Part shown: positions 18,473 through 26,736 of the stretch, piece by piece | Layout of the letters: every line of letters begins with the position of its first letter | Numbering within the stretch: position 1 is the stretch's first letter | From: a virus | IMG/VR virus record: IMGVR_UViG_3300047322_000273 | Location: 1 to 29,190 of that record | Direction: 5' to 3' (one strand) | Length of the DNA stretch: 29,190 bases | Notes under the pieces: model-generated | What the model saw: the letters and a program-made list of their open reading frames with translations, nothing else | What the model was told of the DNA's origin: nothing | Database searches by the model: none | Program-made: the position numbers and the translations under genes

Positions 18473-19971
18473 CGCGCGCTCCCTGCCAGTTGATAATTCA
18501 CACGGTCAAAGCCGTTCGTGTCACGCAGCACCGCAAACGGCGCGATCTTCCGTACTTCGTCGGCCATGAAGCCAAGATGCCGGACGCCTTTCGGTTCCCA
18601 CTTGTAGCGATACGTATAGACGCCCAAGCCGTTAGCCCACGTCGCCACGCGCTTAATTGAGCGCTTGAGCCGGCGATCGGAGAACATCGAGGCCATGATT
18701 GCCGCGCTGCCGAGTCCCATGATCCCGCTCTGCGTGTTGTTCGCGCTTTGTTGCTGCGCGTTGTAGTTCGCCAGTTGCGATTGATACTGGTTGTTGTAGA
18801 GGCCGGCAATATCGGCAGGGTTCGAACTGGCTTGGCCCGTTCCCGAGTAGCCAGGGATCAGGCTGGCAATGCTGCCAAGCTGCGAATAAGGCATGTTGCC
18901 CATCGATGCAAGCTGGCCCATCAGTCCAGACTGCGCGCCGAATGCCGAGCCCATCCCGCCCAAGTTACTCGATTGCAAGCCATAGAGCCCAGCCTGATTG
19001 CCGAGTATACCGGCCTGCTGCTGATAGGAATTCGCCAAGCTGTTGATCGTGTTGCCCTGCTGCCCGAGCAAACCGGCCTGCTGCCCGACGTTTCCGCTTT
19101 GCTGCCCGAGCAGACCGGCCTGTGTGTTGATGCCGGAAATCTGGTTCTGAAGGTTCTGCGCTCCGAGCTGCGAGCCCGTCATGATCGCTTGATTCTGCGC
19201 GTTGCTATACGCCTGCTGCTTCGTGTTGTTGTAGTTCGTCATGGCGTTGTTGTACGCCTCCGAACCCGGTGTAAGCCCCTGATTCGCCAGTTGCGCAGAG
19301 AGCGACTCGCCCTGCTGCGAGAACTGCGGATCGAGGTATTGAGTCTGCGCCTTATACGCTGCGTCTTGCCCTTGTGCCTGAGCGTTCTTCGCTGCTCCCT
19401 GATCGAGTTGCGAGCCAAGCGCGCCAAGCTGCGAATTGATGTTGCCGTATTGGCTACTCAGCCCGGAATAGTTGTTGTAGAGGTTCCCGTACTGATCGCC
19501 AAGAGAACTCACCGCGCCGCGAAGCTGGTCGTATTGCGGGTTCAGCGATAAGATACCCGAATTCAGGCTTCCATACTGGCCGGCGAGGTTGTTATATTGA
19601 CCATTCAACGAGTTTAGACCGCTCTGCGCATTCGCATTCGTTGCGCCGCTGTTAGCCGCTTGCCCGAGCAATCCACTAAGCGCACCAGTAAGCTGCGAAT
19701 TGGCACTGATGTTCGTGTTGTAGATTGGCGCACCGGTAGTCGGATCGACGCCGGTCTGCGTCGTTTGCTGCGAACCGAACGGATTCGAATAGTTGTTGAG
19801 GTTCAGCGCCTTGTTATAGGCCGCCGTATCCGTGTTCGTCTTGGTCGTGGCAGATGCCACCATGTTCGGATCAGGCGCAGATGGGGCCGAGCCGCCGCCC
19901 TTACCGCCGCCACCGCCGTAGAACGTGAATGCGTCCACCAGCAGATATTTTAGGAGTTTGAACACGTTCAT
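18469..19971 (-). CDS. Heptad-repeat virion protein with a C-terminal S74 (intramolecular chaperone) domain
   Basis: 500 residues. After a Gly-rich N-terminus there are two long heptad arrays. In the first (about residues 118-190), ten consecutive heptads start with Leu or Ile and usually have Tyr or Leu at position 5 (LNGQYNN, LAGQYGS, LGDQYGN, LSSQYGN). In the second (about 270-365), units of the type xQxGxLG repeat (QQAGLLG, NQAGLYG, AQSGLMG). The last 70 residues are a short peptidase S74 domain beginning at S431-DRRLK, with the later HLGFMADEV; the Ser-Asp is the expected self-cleavage point. Such domains trim themselves after trimer folding. Likely a fibrous tail or ejection component. 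Start is ATGA-coupled. Confidence 0.75.
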   Translation of the reverse strand: MNVFKLLKYLLVDAFTFYGGGGGKGGGSAPSAPDPNMVASATTKTNTDTAAYNKALNLNNYSNPFGSQQTTQTGVDPTTGAPIYNTNISANSQLTGALSGLLGQAANSGATNANAQSGLNSLNGQYNNLAGQYGSLNSGILSLNPQYDQLRGAVSSLGDQYGNLYNNYSGLSSQYGNINSQLGALGSQLDQGAAKNAQAQGQDAAYKAQTQYLDPQFSQQGESLSAQLANQGLTPGSEAYNNAMTNYNNTKQQAYSNAQNQAIMTGSQLGAQNLQNQISGINTQAGLLGQQSGNVGQQAGLLGQQGNTINSLANSYQQQAGILGNQAGLYGLQSSNLGGMGSAFGAQSGLMGQLASMGNMPYSQLGSIASLIPGYSGTGQASSNPADIAGLYNNQYQSQLANYNAQQQSANNTQSGIMGLGSAAIMASMFSDRRLKRSIKRVATWANGLGVYTYRYKWEPKGVRHLGFMADEVRKIAPFAVLRDTNGFDRVNYQLAGSAR

Positions 19972-20417
19972 TTTCTGTCCTTAAGCAGCGCGTCGAAATA
20001 TTTACCGTCTAGATACCTGCATTCCCGTTTGAGCATCCCATACAGGATCAGATCAGCGCCGTCTGTCGCGGCTTCTCTCAATGCGCCTTCCGTCTTGAAT
20101 CCGAGCGCGGAACAAAAGTTGATGGACGCGAGGTTGTCAGAGCGAACCAGAGCGGTAACGCGCTTGACGTCAAGCTGAAGGAACGGATAGCGGAAGCACG
20201 CAGCCATGTAAGCCGGCGTCATCCAGTGCCGCGAGCCGTCCGAGGCGACGTGCATCATGACGTTAGGGCCGGTGTGCTGTTCGTAGAGCACGCCTGCGAT
20301 CAATTCGCCGTCGCGTTCAAGGCCGATTGCTGTATAGCCTTCGAACTCGCGTTCGCCAACACGATCAGCCACAAAACGCATAACGCGCTCCGGCTGATCC
20401 CAAACAATCCGCTTCAT
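19968..20417 (-). CDS. GNAT-family acetyltransferase within the tail operon
   Basis: 149 residues. Features of the GNAT fold: IGLERDGELIAGVLYEQ (strands 2-3), the region of YMAACFRYPFLQLDVKRVTALVRSDNLASINFCSALGFKTEGALREA, in which VRSDNLASINFCSALGFK is the motif A/B end that places the helix after the acetyl-CoA site, and a last strand. Homologues of this kind occur in tail operons of several podoviruses. The substrate is unknown: it could modify a virion protein or a host protein. Both ends are ATGA-coupled to structural genes. Confidence 0.8.
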   Translation of the reverse strand: MKRIVWDQPERVMRFVADRVGEREFEGYTAIGLERDGELIAGVLYEQHTGPNVMMHVASDGSRHWMTPAYMAACFRYPFLQLDVKRVTALVRSDNLASINFCSALGFKTEGALREAATDGADLILYGMLKRECRYLDGKYFDALLKDRK

Positions 20418-22213
20418 ACCGTCCAGCCCGTCTCAAATACGATGTCAGAGGCGGCCCAGTGCGTCTCCGTGCCATTCACCGCGGCTTTCAGCGTGGGCGA
20501 GCCGGTCATCCCGACGCCGGTTACGCCCTGCCAGGCTTTCGCGATCTGGAGCGCACCGCCCCACATGCCCGAGTCCCAAATTGCCGTATCCCATACGCCG
20601 AAGTTGAGCGGCAGGTAATTCAGAGTGGATTGTGGGACGTTCTGGTCATAGTCGACGTTGATACCGGCCGCCAGCGCAGGAGCCCCGTTCGTCCATAGAA
20701 TCGGACGCATCATCGTGAAGCGCTTCTGTAGCGGTGTACCGAACTCGTTGAAAGCCTGCTGTGCCAGCGCGTTGATGTTCACGCCGTTGTCGCTGAAGCC
20801 GTTCCACGCGAGTCCGACATAACCATTTGCGCCGAAGTAAATCTGATCGTTGAAGCGCTCCCAGTGATTCGCGCCCCACCCGGTGAAGTTGCACCACGCA
20901 CCGGTAATCGTGTTCATGACGTACTGCTGCTGAACGTCGATTCCGGCCGGTATGTTCAAGATGATCATGTTCTGAAGCGGGAACAGGACCAGACACCAGC
21001 CGTAGTTATTCGGATATAGACTCGTCGCCGCTGAAATGGCGCCTTGAATCTTGCCGGTAATGTTGACGGCCGTATTAACGCGAGTCGACGCCAGTAGTTG
21101 CGAGATCGGGCCGAGCCCGTCTTTGCCGATGTACAGCAGATCGCCGCCGTACTTCATGAACGAGCGGAAGCCCATAGGCGTGCCGAGCTGGTAGACACCG
21201 ACTAGCGCAAAGGTGGACGATTGCGATGGGTCGGTTCCCTGATAAATGACGACTTCGCCTTCACTCGTCACGAAGCAGAGTTGATCCTGTACGCCGTATC
21301 CGCCGTCCATCGTCAACACGCCCATCGATACGAGGAATCCGCCGCGCCGGCATATCGGGCTGAGGTCGAGGAACTGTGCGACGCCACCAAACTGACCGAC
21401 AGGCAGATACCACGCTTTCAGGCTGTTCTTCTGGATGAACCAGAGGCGGCTTGCAAAGAGGGTGATGAACGAGAACGTGTTCGGGTTGACGCCTGAGATA
21501 TTGGTCGACAGCGTATATGCGCCTACCACCGTGGCATTTCCGCCAGGATTCGACGCCATCGCATAGGTAAAGGTGTTTGCACCCGTTACCGTGATGACGA
21601 ACGTGCCGTTATAGGCTGCCGGCGTTGCGCCGCTGATCGATACCGTATTGCCGGTCGTCAGGCCATGCGGCGCTGCGGTCGTCAGTGTGGCAGTTGTGGT
21701 GGCGTTCGTAATCGAAGTGATCGTCTGACCTGTGCCGCTTACGATCGCTTGCCATGTGCTGCCGTTGTAGACGTAATATCCGTCTTGCCCGTTGACGATG
21801 CCGAGGAACGGGCCTGCCAGCGTCGCAAAGTTCGTGTATGCCCATTTGTCGCTAGTCATGCCGGACAGGACCGGCGCGCCCACAACACCACCACCGCTCA
21901 CATCGTAGATACCAGCGCCTGACGCAGCGAACAGCTTGTTAGAGCCGGTCGACGAGTTGTACGGCATGATCGTGTTGACCTGACCGGGAAGGCCAGTCGC
22001 CCACTTCGTATAGCCCTGCCGCGCCATCACGTCGGATGTCGTCGGGAACCAGTTCGTGAGCGTGACTGCATCTTCAGGCGGCATCTGCGCGAGCGAATCA
22101 CGCGCATTCCAGCCGCCGATCGGTGCAGGAAGGTTGACCGTAGCCGCGCGCTGCCCTTGGGCCTGGCGGCGCTTCTTTTGCGCTTGCGCTGCGATACCGG
22201 TTACGTTTGTCAT
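20414..22213 (-). CDS. Tail/nozzle-type structural protein with an inserted Ig-like domain
   Basis: 599 residues from ATG 22213, which overlaps the HNH gene stop (ATGA); an alternative ATG lies 15 bases upstream. The N-terminus (VNLPAPIGGWNARDSLAQMPPEDAVTLTNWFPTTSDVMARQGYTKWA) is the signature of podovirus nozzle/stabilisation proteins that form the tail tube below the connector. The body has beta-propeller-like repeats (LLYIGKDGLGPIS, VVIYQGTDPS). At about residues 160-230 an Ig-like beta domain is inserted (TAAPHGLTTGNTVSISGATPAAYNGTFVITV is its core in two overlapping parts). The C-terminus is Trp-rich. Family identity is from pattern memory. Confidence 0.75.
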   Translation of the reverse strand: MTNVTGIAAQAQKKRRQAQGQRAATVNLPAPIGGWNARDSLAQMPPEDAVTLTNWFPTTSDVMARQGYTKWATGLPGQVNTIMPYNSSTGSNKLFAASGAGIYDVSGGGVVGAPVLSGMTSDKWAYTNFATLAGPFLGIVNGQDGYYVYNGSTWQAIVSGTGQTITSITNATTTATLTTAAPHGLTTGNTVSISGATPAAYNGTFVITVTGANTFTYAMASNPGGNATVVGAYTLSTNISGVNPNTFSFITLFASRLWFIQKNSLKAWYLPVGQFGGVAQFLDLSPICRRGGFLVSMGVLTMDGGYGVQDQLCFVTSEGEVVIYQGTDPSQSSTFALVGVYQLGTPMGFRSFMKYGGDLLYIGKDGLGPISQLLASTRVNTAVNITGKIQGAISAATSLYPNNYGWCLVLFPLQNMIILNIPAGIDVQQQYVMNTITGAWCNFTGWGANHWERFNDQIYFGANGYVGLAWNGFSDNGVNINALAQQAFNEFGTPLQKRFTMMRPILWTNGAPALAAGINVDYDQNVPQSTLNYLPLNFGVWDTAIWDSGMWGGALQIAKAWQGVTGVGMTGSPTLKAAVNGTETHWAASDIVFETGWTV

Positions 22214-22683
22214 GCGACATGCTTCCATGACTTGCGATCGCGGATACTTGCTATGGTGCGATCATTCACACCATATTCACGCGATATTGGAGCGCATTTC
22301 TCACCGGCAGCCAGCCTCGCTTTAATGGCTACAACCTGCGCCTCGTTTAGTTTCGCTTGCCAGTTTTCTGTTCCAATAAGCGAAATTCGGCGCCCTCTAT
22401 TGTCCATATCAGCGATATTGTCGGCTTGTGTACCAATCTCAAGATGGTCAATTCTCAGGCATGCCCGGTTGTCGCATTTATGACGCACAACTAGTTCCTT
22501 TGGAACGGGGCCATGATGATGTTCGTAAATCGCACGGTGAAGGCGAACCAAACGGCCGTCTTTATTGATGCGCCCGTAGCCGCAATCATCCTTGCATCCC
22601 GTAAATGACCAACACTCACCTTCTGAAACGACGTGCGAATAAACACGATTCCAGAAAGTGATCCCTTTCTTAGGTCTAGCCAT
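22210..22683 (-). CDS. HNH homing-type endonuclease with C-terminal HTH
   Basis: 157 codons from ATG 22683, preferred over TTG 22689. The HNH_3 signature is complete: LHRAIYEHHHGPVPKELVVRH, then KCDNRACLRIDHLEIGTQADN, giving the H...H-x-C-x2-N-x2-C-x4-H-x3-G pattern of zinc-bound HNH nucleases. The C-terminal 45 residues (LNEAQVVAIKARLAAGEK...SREYGVNDRTIASIRD) form a helix-turn-helix typical of phage homing enzymes. It sits exactly between two virion genes, overlapping both by a few bases, and its base composition is clearly more AT-rich than the neighbours. This marks a recently acquired mobile gene that spares its host operon. Confidence 0.88.
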   Translation of the reverse strand: MARPKKGITFWNRVYSHVVSEGECWSFTGCKDDCGYGRINKDGRLVRLHRAIYEHHHGPVPKELVVRHKCDNRACLRIDHLEIGTQADNIADMDNRGRRISLIGTENWQAKLNEAQVVAIKARLAAGEKCAPISREYGVNDRTIASIRDRKSWKHVA

Positions 22684-22685
22684 TT

Positions 22686-23609
22686 TCAAGATCCAGTAAA
22701 AGGGCCAAAACTGTCCGGGATGTTCTCAGGCCCGAGCAGGTAGCTAGAGATCCGTGGCGCCAGCGACAGCATCGCCGCGCCCTGCTCTTCGCCCTTGACC
22801 GACGAAAGAATATCGTCGTATTCGCCTTGCAGAATCTGCGTTTCGAAGCCCTTGATCGCCCAATACTTGAGTTTGAGCCCCGCGACCATCAGACGGTCAT
22901 CAAACTGACAGGTATCGGAATCAGCCGTGAAGCTGCCCTTGGCCGTGCCGCCGGCATCCGTTACCCAGTATTTCGAGACATACTCGAAGCCGAGATATTC
23001 GGACGTGCTGACGCCAGGCCAAATCTGGAACGTGTTGCCGAGGATGCGCCAGCGGATGCGCGGTCCAGTGGCGATATAGCCGGATTTCAGCCATTGCCAT
23101 TGCTGCGGGCTCTCGGGTCCGAGCATTTCCCAATGCTTCGACTTATCCCATTGCGTGCGGTCGACGATGCGCTGATAGTCCACAGGGAAAGCGTATTTCG
23201 TCTTTGCGAACGTCAACGAGACGGCCGTTCCGCTTGCTGCGGCCGGCTGGCTCATCGTCACTTGCGTGGCTGAGTCGACCGACTGCACATACGTATCTTG
23301 ATTGATGCCGTTGCCAGTCACCATGTACGTACCGGCCGCAATTGCCGCGGTCGACGGAATATTGGTGATGATGGCCGAACCGTTTGTCACGTTGCCCGTC
23401 TGGATCGTCCACAGGCTAGTGAAGCGGTACTCGGTCGTCAGCGCTTGCCAGTTGAACGCAGGTTCGCGCAGAAGGTCATAGCCGACCGCGTTAAGCAGCG
23501 CCAGTTGTTGCACCGTATCTTGTGCCGTGTTCCCCGCTACCGATGAGGGAACAGCAAGCCCCAATTCTCCGGTGGCCTGCTGGATCAACTGCAACATTGT
23601 CGCTGCCAT
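22686..23609 (-). CDS. Head-tail adaptor/tail-tube-type structural protein
   Basis: 307 residues. The N-terminus (MLQLIQQATGELGLAVPSSV...LLNAVGYDLLREPAFNWQAL) and the later YAFPVDYQRIVDRTQWDK and the C-terminal helical part (YWAIKGFETQILQGEYDDIL) match adaptor/gp4-like or tail-tubular-A-like proteins of podoviruses. Residues about 70-130 are an inserted beta domain (TGNVTNGSAIITNIPS..., then DSATQVTMSQPAAASGTAVSLTF). It should attach to the portal and take the nozzle protein. The call rests on position and pattern. Confidence 0.7.
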   Translation of the reverse strand: MAATMLQLIQQATGELGLAVPSSVAGNTAQDTVQQLALLNAVGYDLLREPAFNWQALTTEYRFTSLWTIQTGNVTNGSAIITNIPSTAAIAAGTYMVTGNGINQDTYVQSVDSATQVTMSQPAAASGTAVSLTFAKTKYAFPVDYQRIVDRTQWDKSKHWEMLGPESPQQWQWLKSGYIATGPRIRWRILGNTFQIWPGVSTSEYLGFEYVSKYWVTDAGGTAKGSFTADSDTCQFDDRLMVAGLKLKYWAIKGFETQILQGEYDDILSSVKGEEQGAAMLSLAPRISSYLLGPENIPDSFGPFTGS

Positions 23610-23612
23610 GTC

Positions 23613-24251
23613 TTACGCCTCTTTGCGGGGGCGGCCAGGGCCGCGCTTTTCGGGGTCAAGAGTTTGGTCGTGACCGACTGACAGACCTGATTGAACCGCC
23701 ATTTTTTCCATCGCTTCGAGTTGCGAGCCGAGACGGAGAACCGTCGCCTTCAGGTCTTCGATTTCCTGATTGCGGAGCATGAGATCTTCGGCTTGCTTCT
23801 GCGCGAGCGACGAGTCTTTCGCCGCAGCGATGTATGCCGCCGCTTTCGTGCGCAGCTCGTAGCAGCCCATGCCGATTCGTTGGCACTGCTGGTCCGAGCA
23901 TTCGGCCAGCTGCTCGACCGTGTGGAACTCGAGTGCTTTCAGCTTAGCGACCGTCGCCACATCCAGCCGCGGCCAGTCTTCAACCGGCGTTCCCGACTCG
24001 GGACGGTAGGACGTGCGGCGCTCGTATGCAGCCCACTGTCCCGGCCATTCATCCTTGTCGTCGTCGCGTGCCGGCCGCTCGATGATGTTCGTCGGATCGC
24101 CCGGATTGCACTTCTTGATCATCGGGACGAGATCGAACTCGGGCTTGCCCGTTTCTTTGCTGCGGAATTCGTTGTAACGCTTGCCGGGGAAGAACTCGAC
24201 ATACAGTCCGGCCTTCGGGTTCTGCGTGTCACTTTCCAGTGCTTGGTACAT
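23613..24251 (-). CDS. Hypothetical structural-operon protein with an AT-hook-like tail
   Basis: 212 residues. The N-terminal half has beta character (GLYVEFFPGKRYNEFRSKETGKPEFDLVPMIKKCNPGDPTNIIERPA). Residues about 95-140 resemble a helix-hairpin-helix-like unit (VATVAKLKALEFHTVEQLAECSDQQCQRIG is its range, in two parts), then comes a coiled coil (KQAEDLMLRNQEIEDLKATVLRLGSQLEAMEK). The C-terminus ends KRGPGRPRKEA, an AT-hook motif. It lies between the decoration-like and adaptor genes and may contact packaged DNA. A function is not known. Terminator upstream. Confidence 0.65.
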   Translation of the reverse strand: MYQALESDTQNPKAGLYVEFFPGKRYNEFRSKETGKPEFDLVPMIKKCNPGDPTNIIERPARDDDKDEWPGQWAAYERRTSYRPESGTPVEDWPRLDVATVAKLKALEFHTVEQLAECSDQQCQRIGMGCYELRTKAAAYIAAAKDSSLAQKQAEDLMLRNQEIEDLKATVLRLGSQLEAMEKMAVQSGLSVGHDQTLDPEKRGPGRPRKEA

Positions 24252-24275
24252 TCTTTTCTCCTGTTATGGGTAAGG

Positions 24276-24323
24276 TCCCGTGAAAAAAGGGGCGCCAGAA
24301 TCGACGCCCCAAGACCCACGGGA
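24276..24323 (-). terminator. Rho-independent terminator after the capsid/decoration genes
   Basis: On the minus strand an inner stem GGGGCG/CGCCCC (24310-24305 with 24294-24289, 10-base loop) is followed by TTTTTT. An outer inverted repeat TCCCGTG (24276-24282)/CACGGGA (24317-24323) can enclose it. It follows the decoration gene by about ten bases and is expected to raise capsid mRNA relative to the tail genes. Confidence 0.85.
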
Positions 24324-24334
24324 GAAAAGCTGTT

Positions 24335-24631
24335 TTAGACAGAAGCGATGCTGAACCAGCCGTAGTCGCCGGTCGACATGTTGGTAGCCGGAGACAGGTA
24401 CGAACCGCCCGAAGCCGTCGCGAGGAAGGTCGTCGGAGCGACCGTGCACGCGGCCGTGGATGCAGTGATCGATGCGTTGGCTTTGGCGAAGACGTAACGC
24501 TTGCCGTCGCTGCCCCACACTTGCTCACCGAGGTTGACGGGCACGGTACGGGCGCCCGACGCAATGTCGGTTGCCAGGATCGTGTTGACCAGATCGAAGC
24601 CGATCTGAGGAGTTACGGAATAGACAGGCAT
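24335..24631 (-). CDS. Small head protein, possible capsid decoration protein
   Basis: 98 residues of beta-rich, Thr/Ala/Ser-rich text (PVYSVTPQIGFDLVNTILATDIASGARTVPVNLGEQVWGSDGKRYVFAKA is its first half, shown here in short), without membrane segment. The gene follows the major capsid gene after nine bases and precedes a strong terminator, so both should be made in large amounts. This is where podovirus and siphovirus genomes place decoration or stabiliser proteins. Family not recognised; assignment by position. Confidence 0.6.
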   Translation of the reverse strand: MPVYSVTPQIGFDLVNTILATDIASGARTVPVNLGEQVWGSDGKRYVFAKANASITASTAACTVAPTTFLATASGGSYLSPATNMSTGDYGWFSIASV

Positions 24632-24640
24632 GTTCGCTCC

Positions 24641-25645
24641 TTAGGCGATGAGGACGCCACTGAACTGCGGGCCACGCGAGGTCATGTTGCCGGCCCAACC
24701 GATCAGCTTTGTAACCGCATCTTGGTTGACCGCTTGACGCTCGCCACCGATCGGCACGAAGTTCCGGTCACGGTGCGGACGGAAGCTGATGTACTTCGTG
24801 TTCAGCCCCCACATGTGGTTGGCCGTGGCATTGCTGCCGATACCGCCGTCCAGCACCACGTCAGCCGCCATACCGCCGCCGTAGAACTTCACGGCCGGGA
24901 ACCCGGCGCCCGCAAGCTTCGTGTTGCCGTCGCTCATGACGCGCTGCTGAGCCTGCATCGATGCGATGTACATCGAGTAGTAGTTGTTGTCCGCGACGAA
25001 CAGGTCCATACGATCACGACCGCGAACCGCCTTGAGCGAAAGCTGCGTCATGTAGTTCTGGATGTTCGCTGCCGACACAGCCGCGCCACCGTTGGTCACG
25101 CCCGAGAACACCTGCGATTGCCAGAACGGGAACGCCGAGCGCGAGATGCCGCCATACGTACCCGAGCCAGGCGCATCCGGAATAGCCGCGGCCAGACCGG
25201 TGATGTTCTTGCCCGAGTTGCCCGTACCGTCGAGATAGATGTCCGCGGCGATACGGTTGATCAGTTGCGACTCGGCAATGTCCATGCGCGAATCGAGCAG
25301 GTCGATGATCGCTTCCTTCGACGAGTTCTGGAGCATTTCCAGACCCGAGATGGTCACGGCCGCCGCGTACTGCTGGATGCTGAACTGAGCAGCCGAGATC
25401 GGGCTGTTCGGGCTGATGTTCAGCACTTCATAGCCCGAGTACGAGTTGACGTTGGTCGTCGTCGAGTCGGTGTACATGATTTCTTCCAAAATCACGTTAC
25501 CACCGCCGAACGGGCGCACGTTGCCCCGCTCACGAAGAACCATCAGAAGTGCGTTGTTGTTTGTTACGTTGTCAGCGAGTTCGCCGCTACGAGATTGGAT
25601 GGTCGTGGCGATGATGTCGCTGATTGCGCTATTGGCGAATGCCAT
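24641..25645 (-). CDS. Major capsid protein
   Basis: 334 residues. HK97-fold-like features: an N-terminal helix (SAISDIIATTIQSRSGELADNV), an extended loop region (RERGNVRPFGGGNVILEEIMYTD), the long helix in EAIIDLLDSRMDIAESQLINRIAADIYLDGTG, and the later SLKAVRGRDRMDLFVADNNYYSMYIASM and PAVKFYGGGMAADVVLDGG segments of the A domain. It follows the scaffold gene and precedes a decoration-like gene. The pattern is that of capsid proteins from Burkholderia podoviruses. The call is firm from context and sequence; subfamily not determined. Confidence 0.85.
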   Translation of the reverse strand: MAFANSAISDIIATTIQSRSGELADNVTNNNALLMVLRERGNVRPFGGGNVILEEIMYTDSTTTNVNSYSGYEVLNISPNSPISAAQFSIQQYAAAVTISGLEMLQNSSKEAIIDLLDSRMDIAESQLINRIAADIYLDGTGNSGKNITGLAAAIPDAPGSGTYGGISRSAFPFWQSQVFSGVTNGGAAVSAANIQNYMTQLSLKAVRGRDRMDLFVADNNYYSMYIASMQAQQRVMSDGNTKLAGAGFPAVKFYGGGMAADVVLDGGIGSNATANHMWGLNTKYISFRPHRDRNFVPIGGERQAVNQDAVTKLIGWAGNMTSRGPQFSGVLIA

Positions 25646-25666
25646 GTGTAGCTCCTATCAGTGAAA

Positions 25667-26722
25667 TCAAATACGGCTTGCGGTCATCTGCTCGAAGGAA
25701 TCTTCGAGAGCCGCGCGCCGTCCTTTCGGTGCCCCGCCTGTCGTTGCCGCGATCGCGCCGGGTGTGGTCGTTCGCGTGCTGACTGCGTTCGCTTTGGCAG
25801 CTTTCGCCGCCTTATCCGCCTCGATACGACGTTGCTTTTCCGCTGCATCGCGTTGTGTCGCCTGATGCTTCGTGAAAAGTTCGTCGTTCAAGCGGAGCGC
25901 CTTCGAATAGGCGCTATCAAGATCCGTAGCCAGCCCTGCTTGTAGCAGTTGCTGCATCTGCGGCCCCAATTGGTCTACATAAGGATGCGAAGACTTGAAG
26001 TTTTCGACTTCAGCCACCGCAGCCGCTTGCATCTGTGCGTGCTGGCTCTGTTGGTGCTGCGCCATCTGGTTTTCCAGATCACGCGCGCGCTGTTGCGCTG
26101 CCATCACTTGCGGATCGATGTGCTGCTGCATGTGCTGCGGAAGCGCGGCGCTCTGCTGAAGCATCTGTTGCAGCGGGATTCCCACGGCGTGCGCCACATT
26201 CACCAGCGTTTGCAGCTTCGTCGCTTCGTCGCCGGTCGCCAGCAGCTTTCGCGTATAGAGCAGGTCGCGCACTACGACTTCCGGCTGAACGCCCTGTTGA
26301 CGCAGCTCGTCGATATGCGGCTGGATCTGCTGGACGATCGGCTCGACCTTCGAGCGGTATTCATCGAACCCGCGTTGGCTTTCCTGCTCGCGCTGGTGGA
26401 TGTACTTTGCGACTTCCGGATCGAGCTTGTCCCAATGGGCTCGCTGCTCGGCCTTCCATGACTTCGGCGGCTCGGGGCGCTCCAACGTGATCGGCTGCGT
26501 CTCGACGCCTGCCACAGCCTCAGCAGACGGCGCTGCCGGGGCTTTCGGTGCGAATCGGCCTGACTCGTCACGCGCACGGCCTTCGTTCTCTACCGGCTCG
26601 GCGCTGATGTTCTCGACGCTTGGCGCGTCCACGACAACTTCATGCACTGCGTCCGGCGCGTCGCCAACGTGCTCGTCGATCGCTTCGAGCGCTTCGGCTA
26701 GATCTTCTCTGCGGGTTCCCAT
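25667..26722 (-). CDS. Capsid scaffold protein
   Basis: 351 residues, highly charged and mostly helical. The N-terminal 90 residues are acidic and disordered (EALEAIDEHVGDAPDAVHEVVVD, then a Pro/Ala-rich part with DESGRFAPKAPAAP). The centre has PPKSWKAEQRAHWDKLDPEVAKYIHQREQE, a segment seen in many phage scaffold proteins, followed by long Gln-rich coiled coil and a basic C-terminus (AAKAANAVSTRTTTPG, then KGRRAALEDSFEQM). It directs assembly of the capsid shell and is removed later. Directly upstream of the major capsid gene, as expected. Confidence 0.85.
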   Translation of the reverse strand: MGTRREDLAEALEAIDEHVGDAPDAVHEVVVDAPSVENISAEPVENEGRARDESGRFAPKAPAAPSAEAVAGVETQPITLERPEPPKSWKAEQRAHWDKLDPEVAKYIHQREQESQRGFDEYRSKVEPIVQQIQPHIDELRQQGVQPEVVVRDLLYTRKLLATGDEATKLQTLVNVAHAVGIPLQQMLQQSAALPQHMQQHIDPQVMAAQQRARDLENQMAQHQQSQHAQMQAAAVAEVENFKSSHPYVDQLGPQMQQLLQAGLATDLDSAYSKALRLNDELFTKHQATQRDAAEKQRRIEADKAAKAAKANAVSTRTTTPGAIAATTGGAPKGRRAALEDSFEQMTASRI

Positions 26723-26736
26723 GTTTTCTCCGTGGC

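Noticed and set aside
24521-25651. Plus-strand open frame of 376 codons opposite the capsid genes
   Set aside because: Extreme Arg/His/Val content and antisense to the major capsid gene; no independent support.
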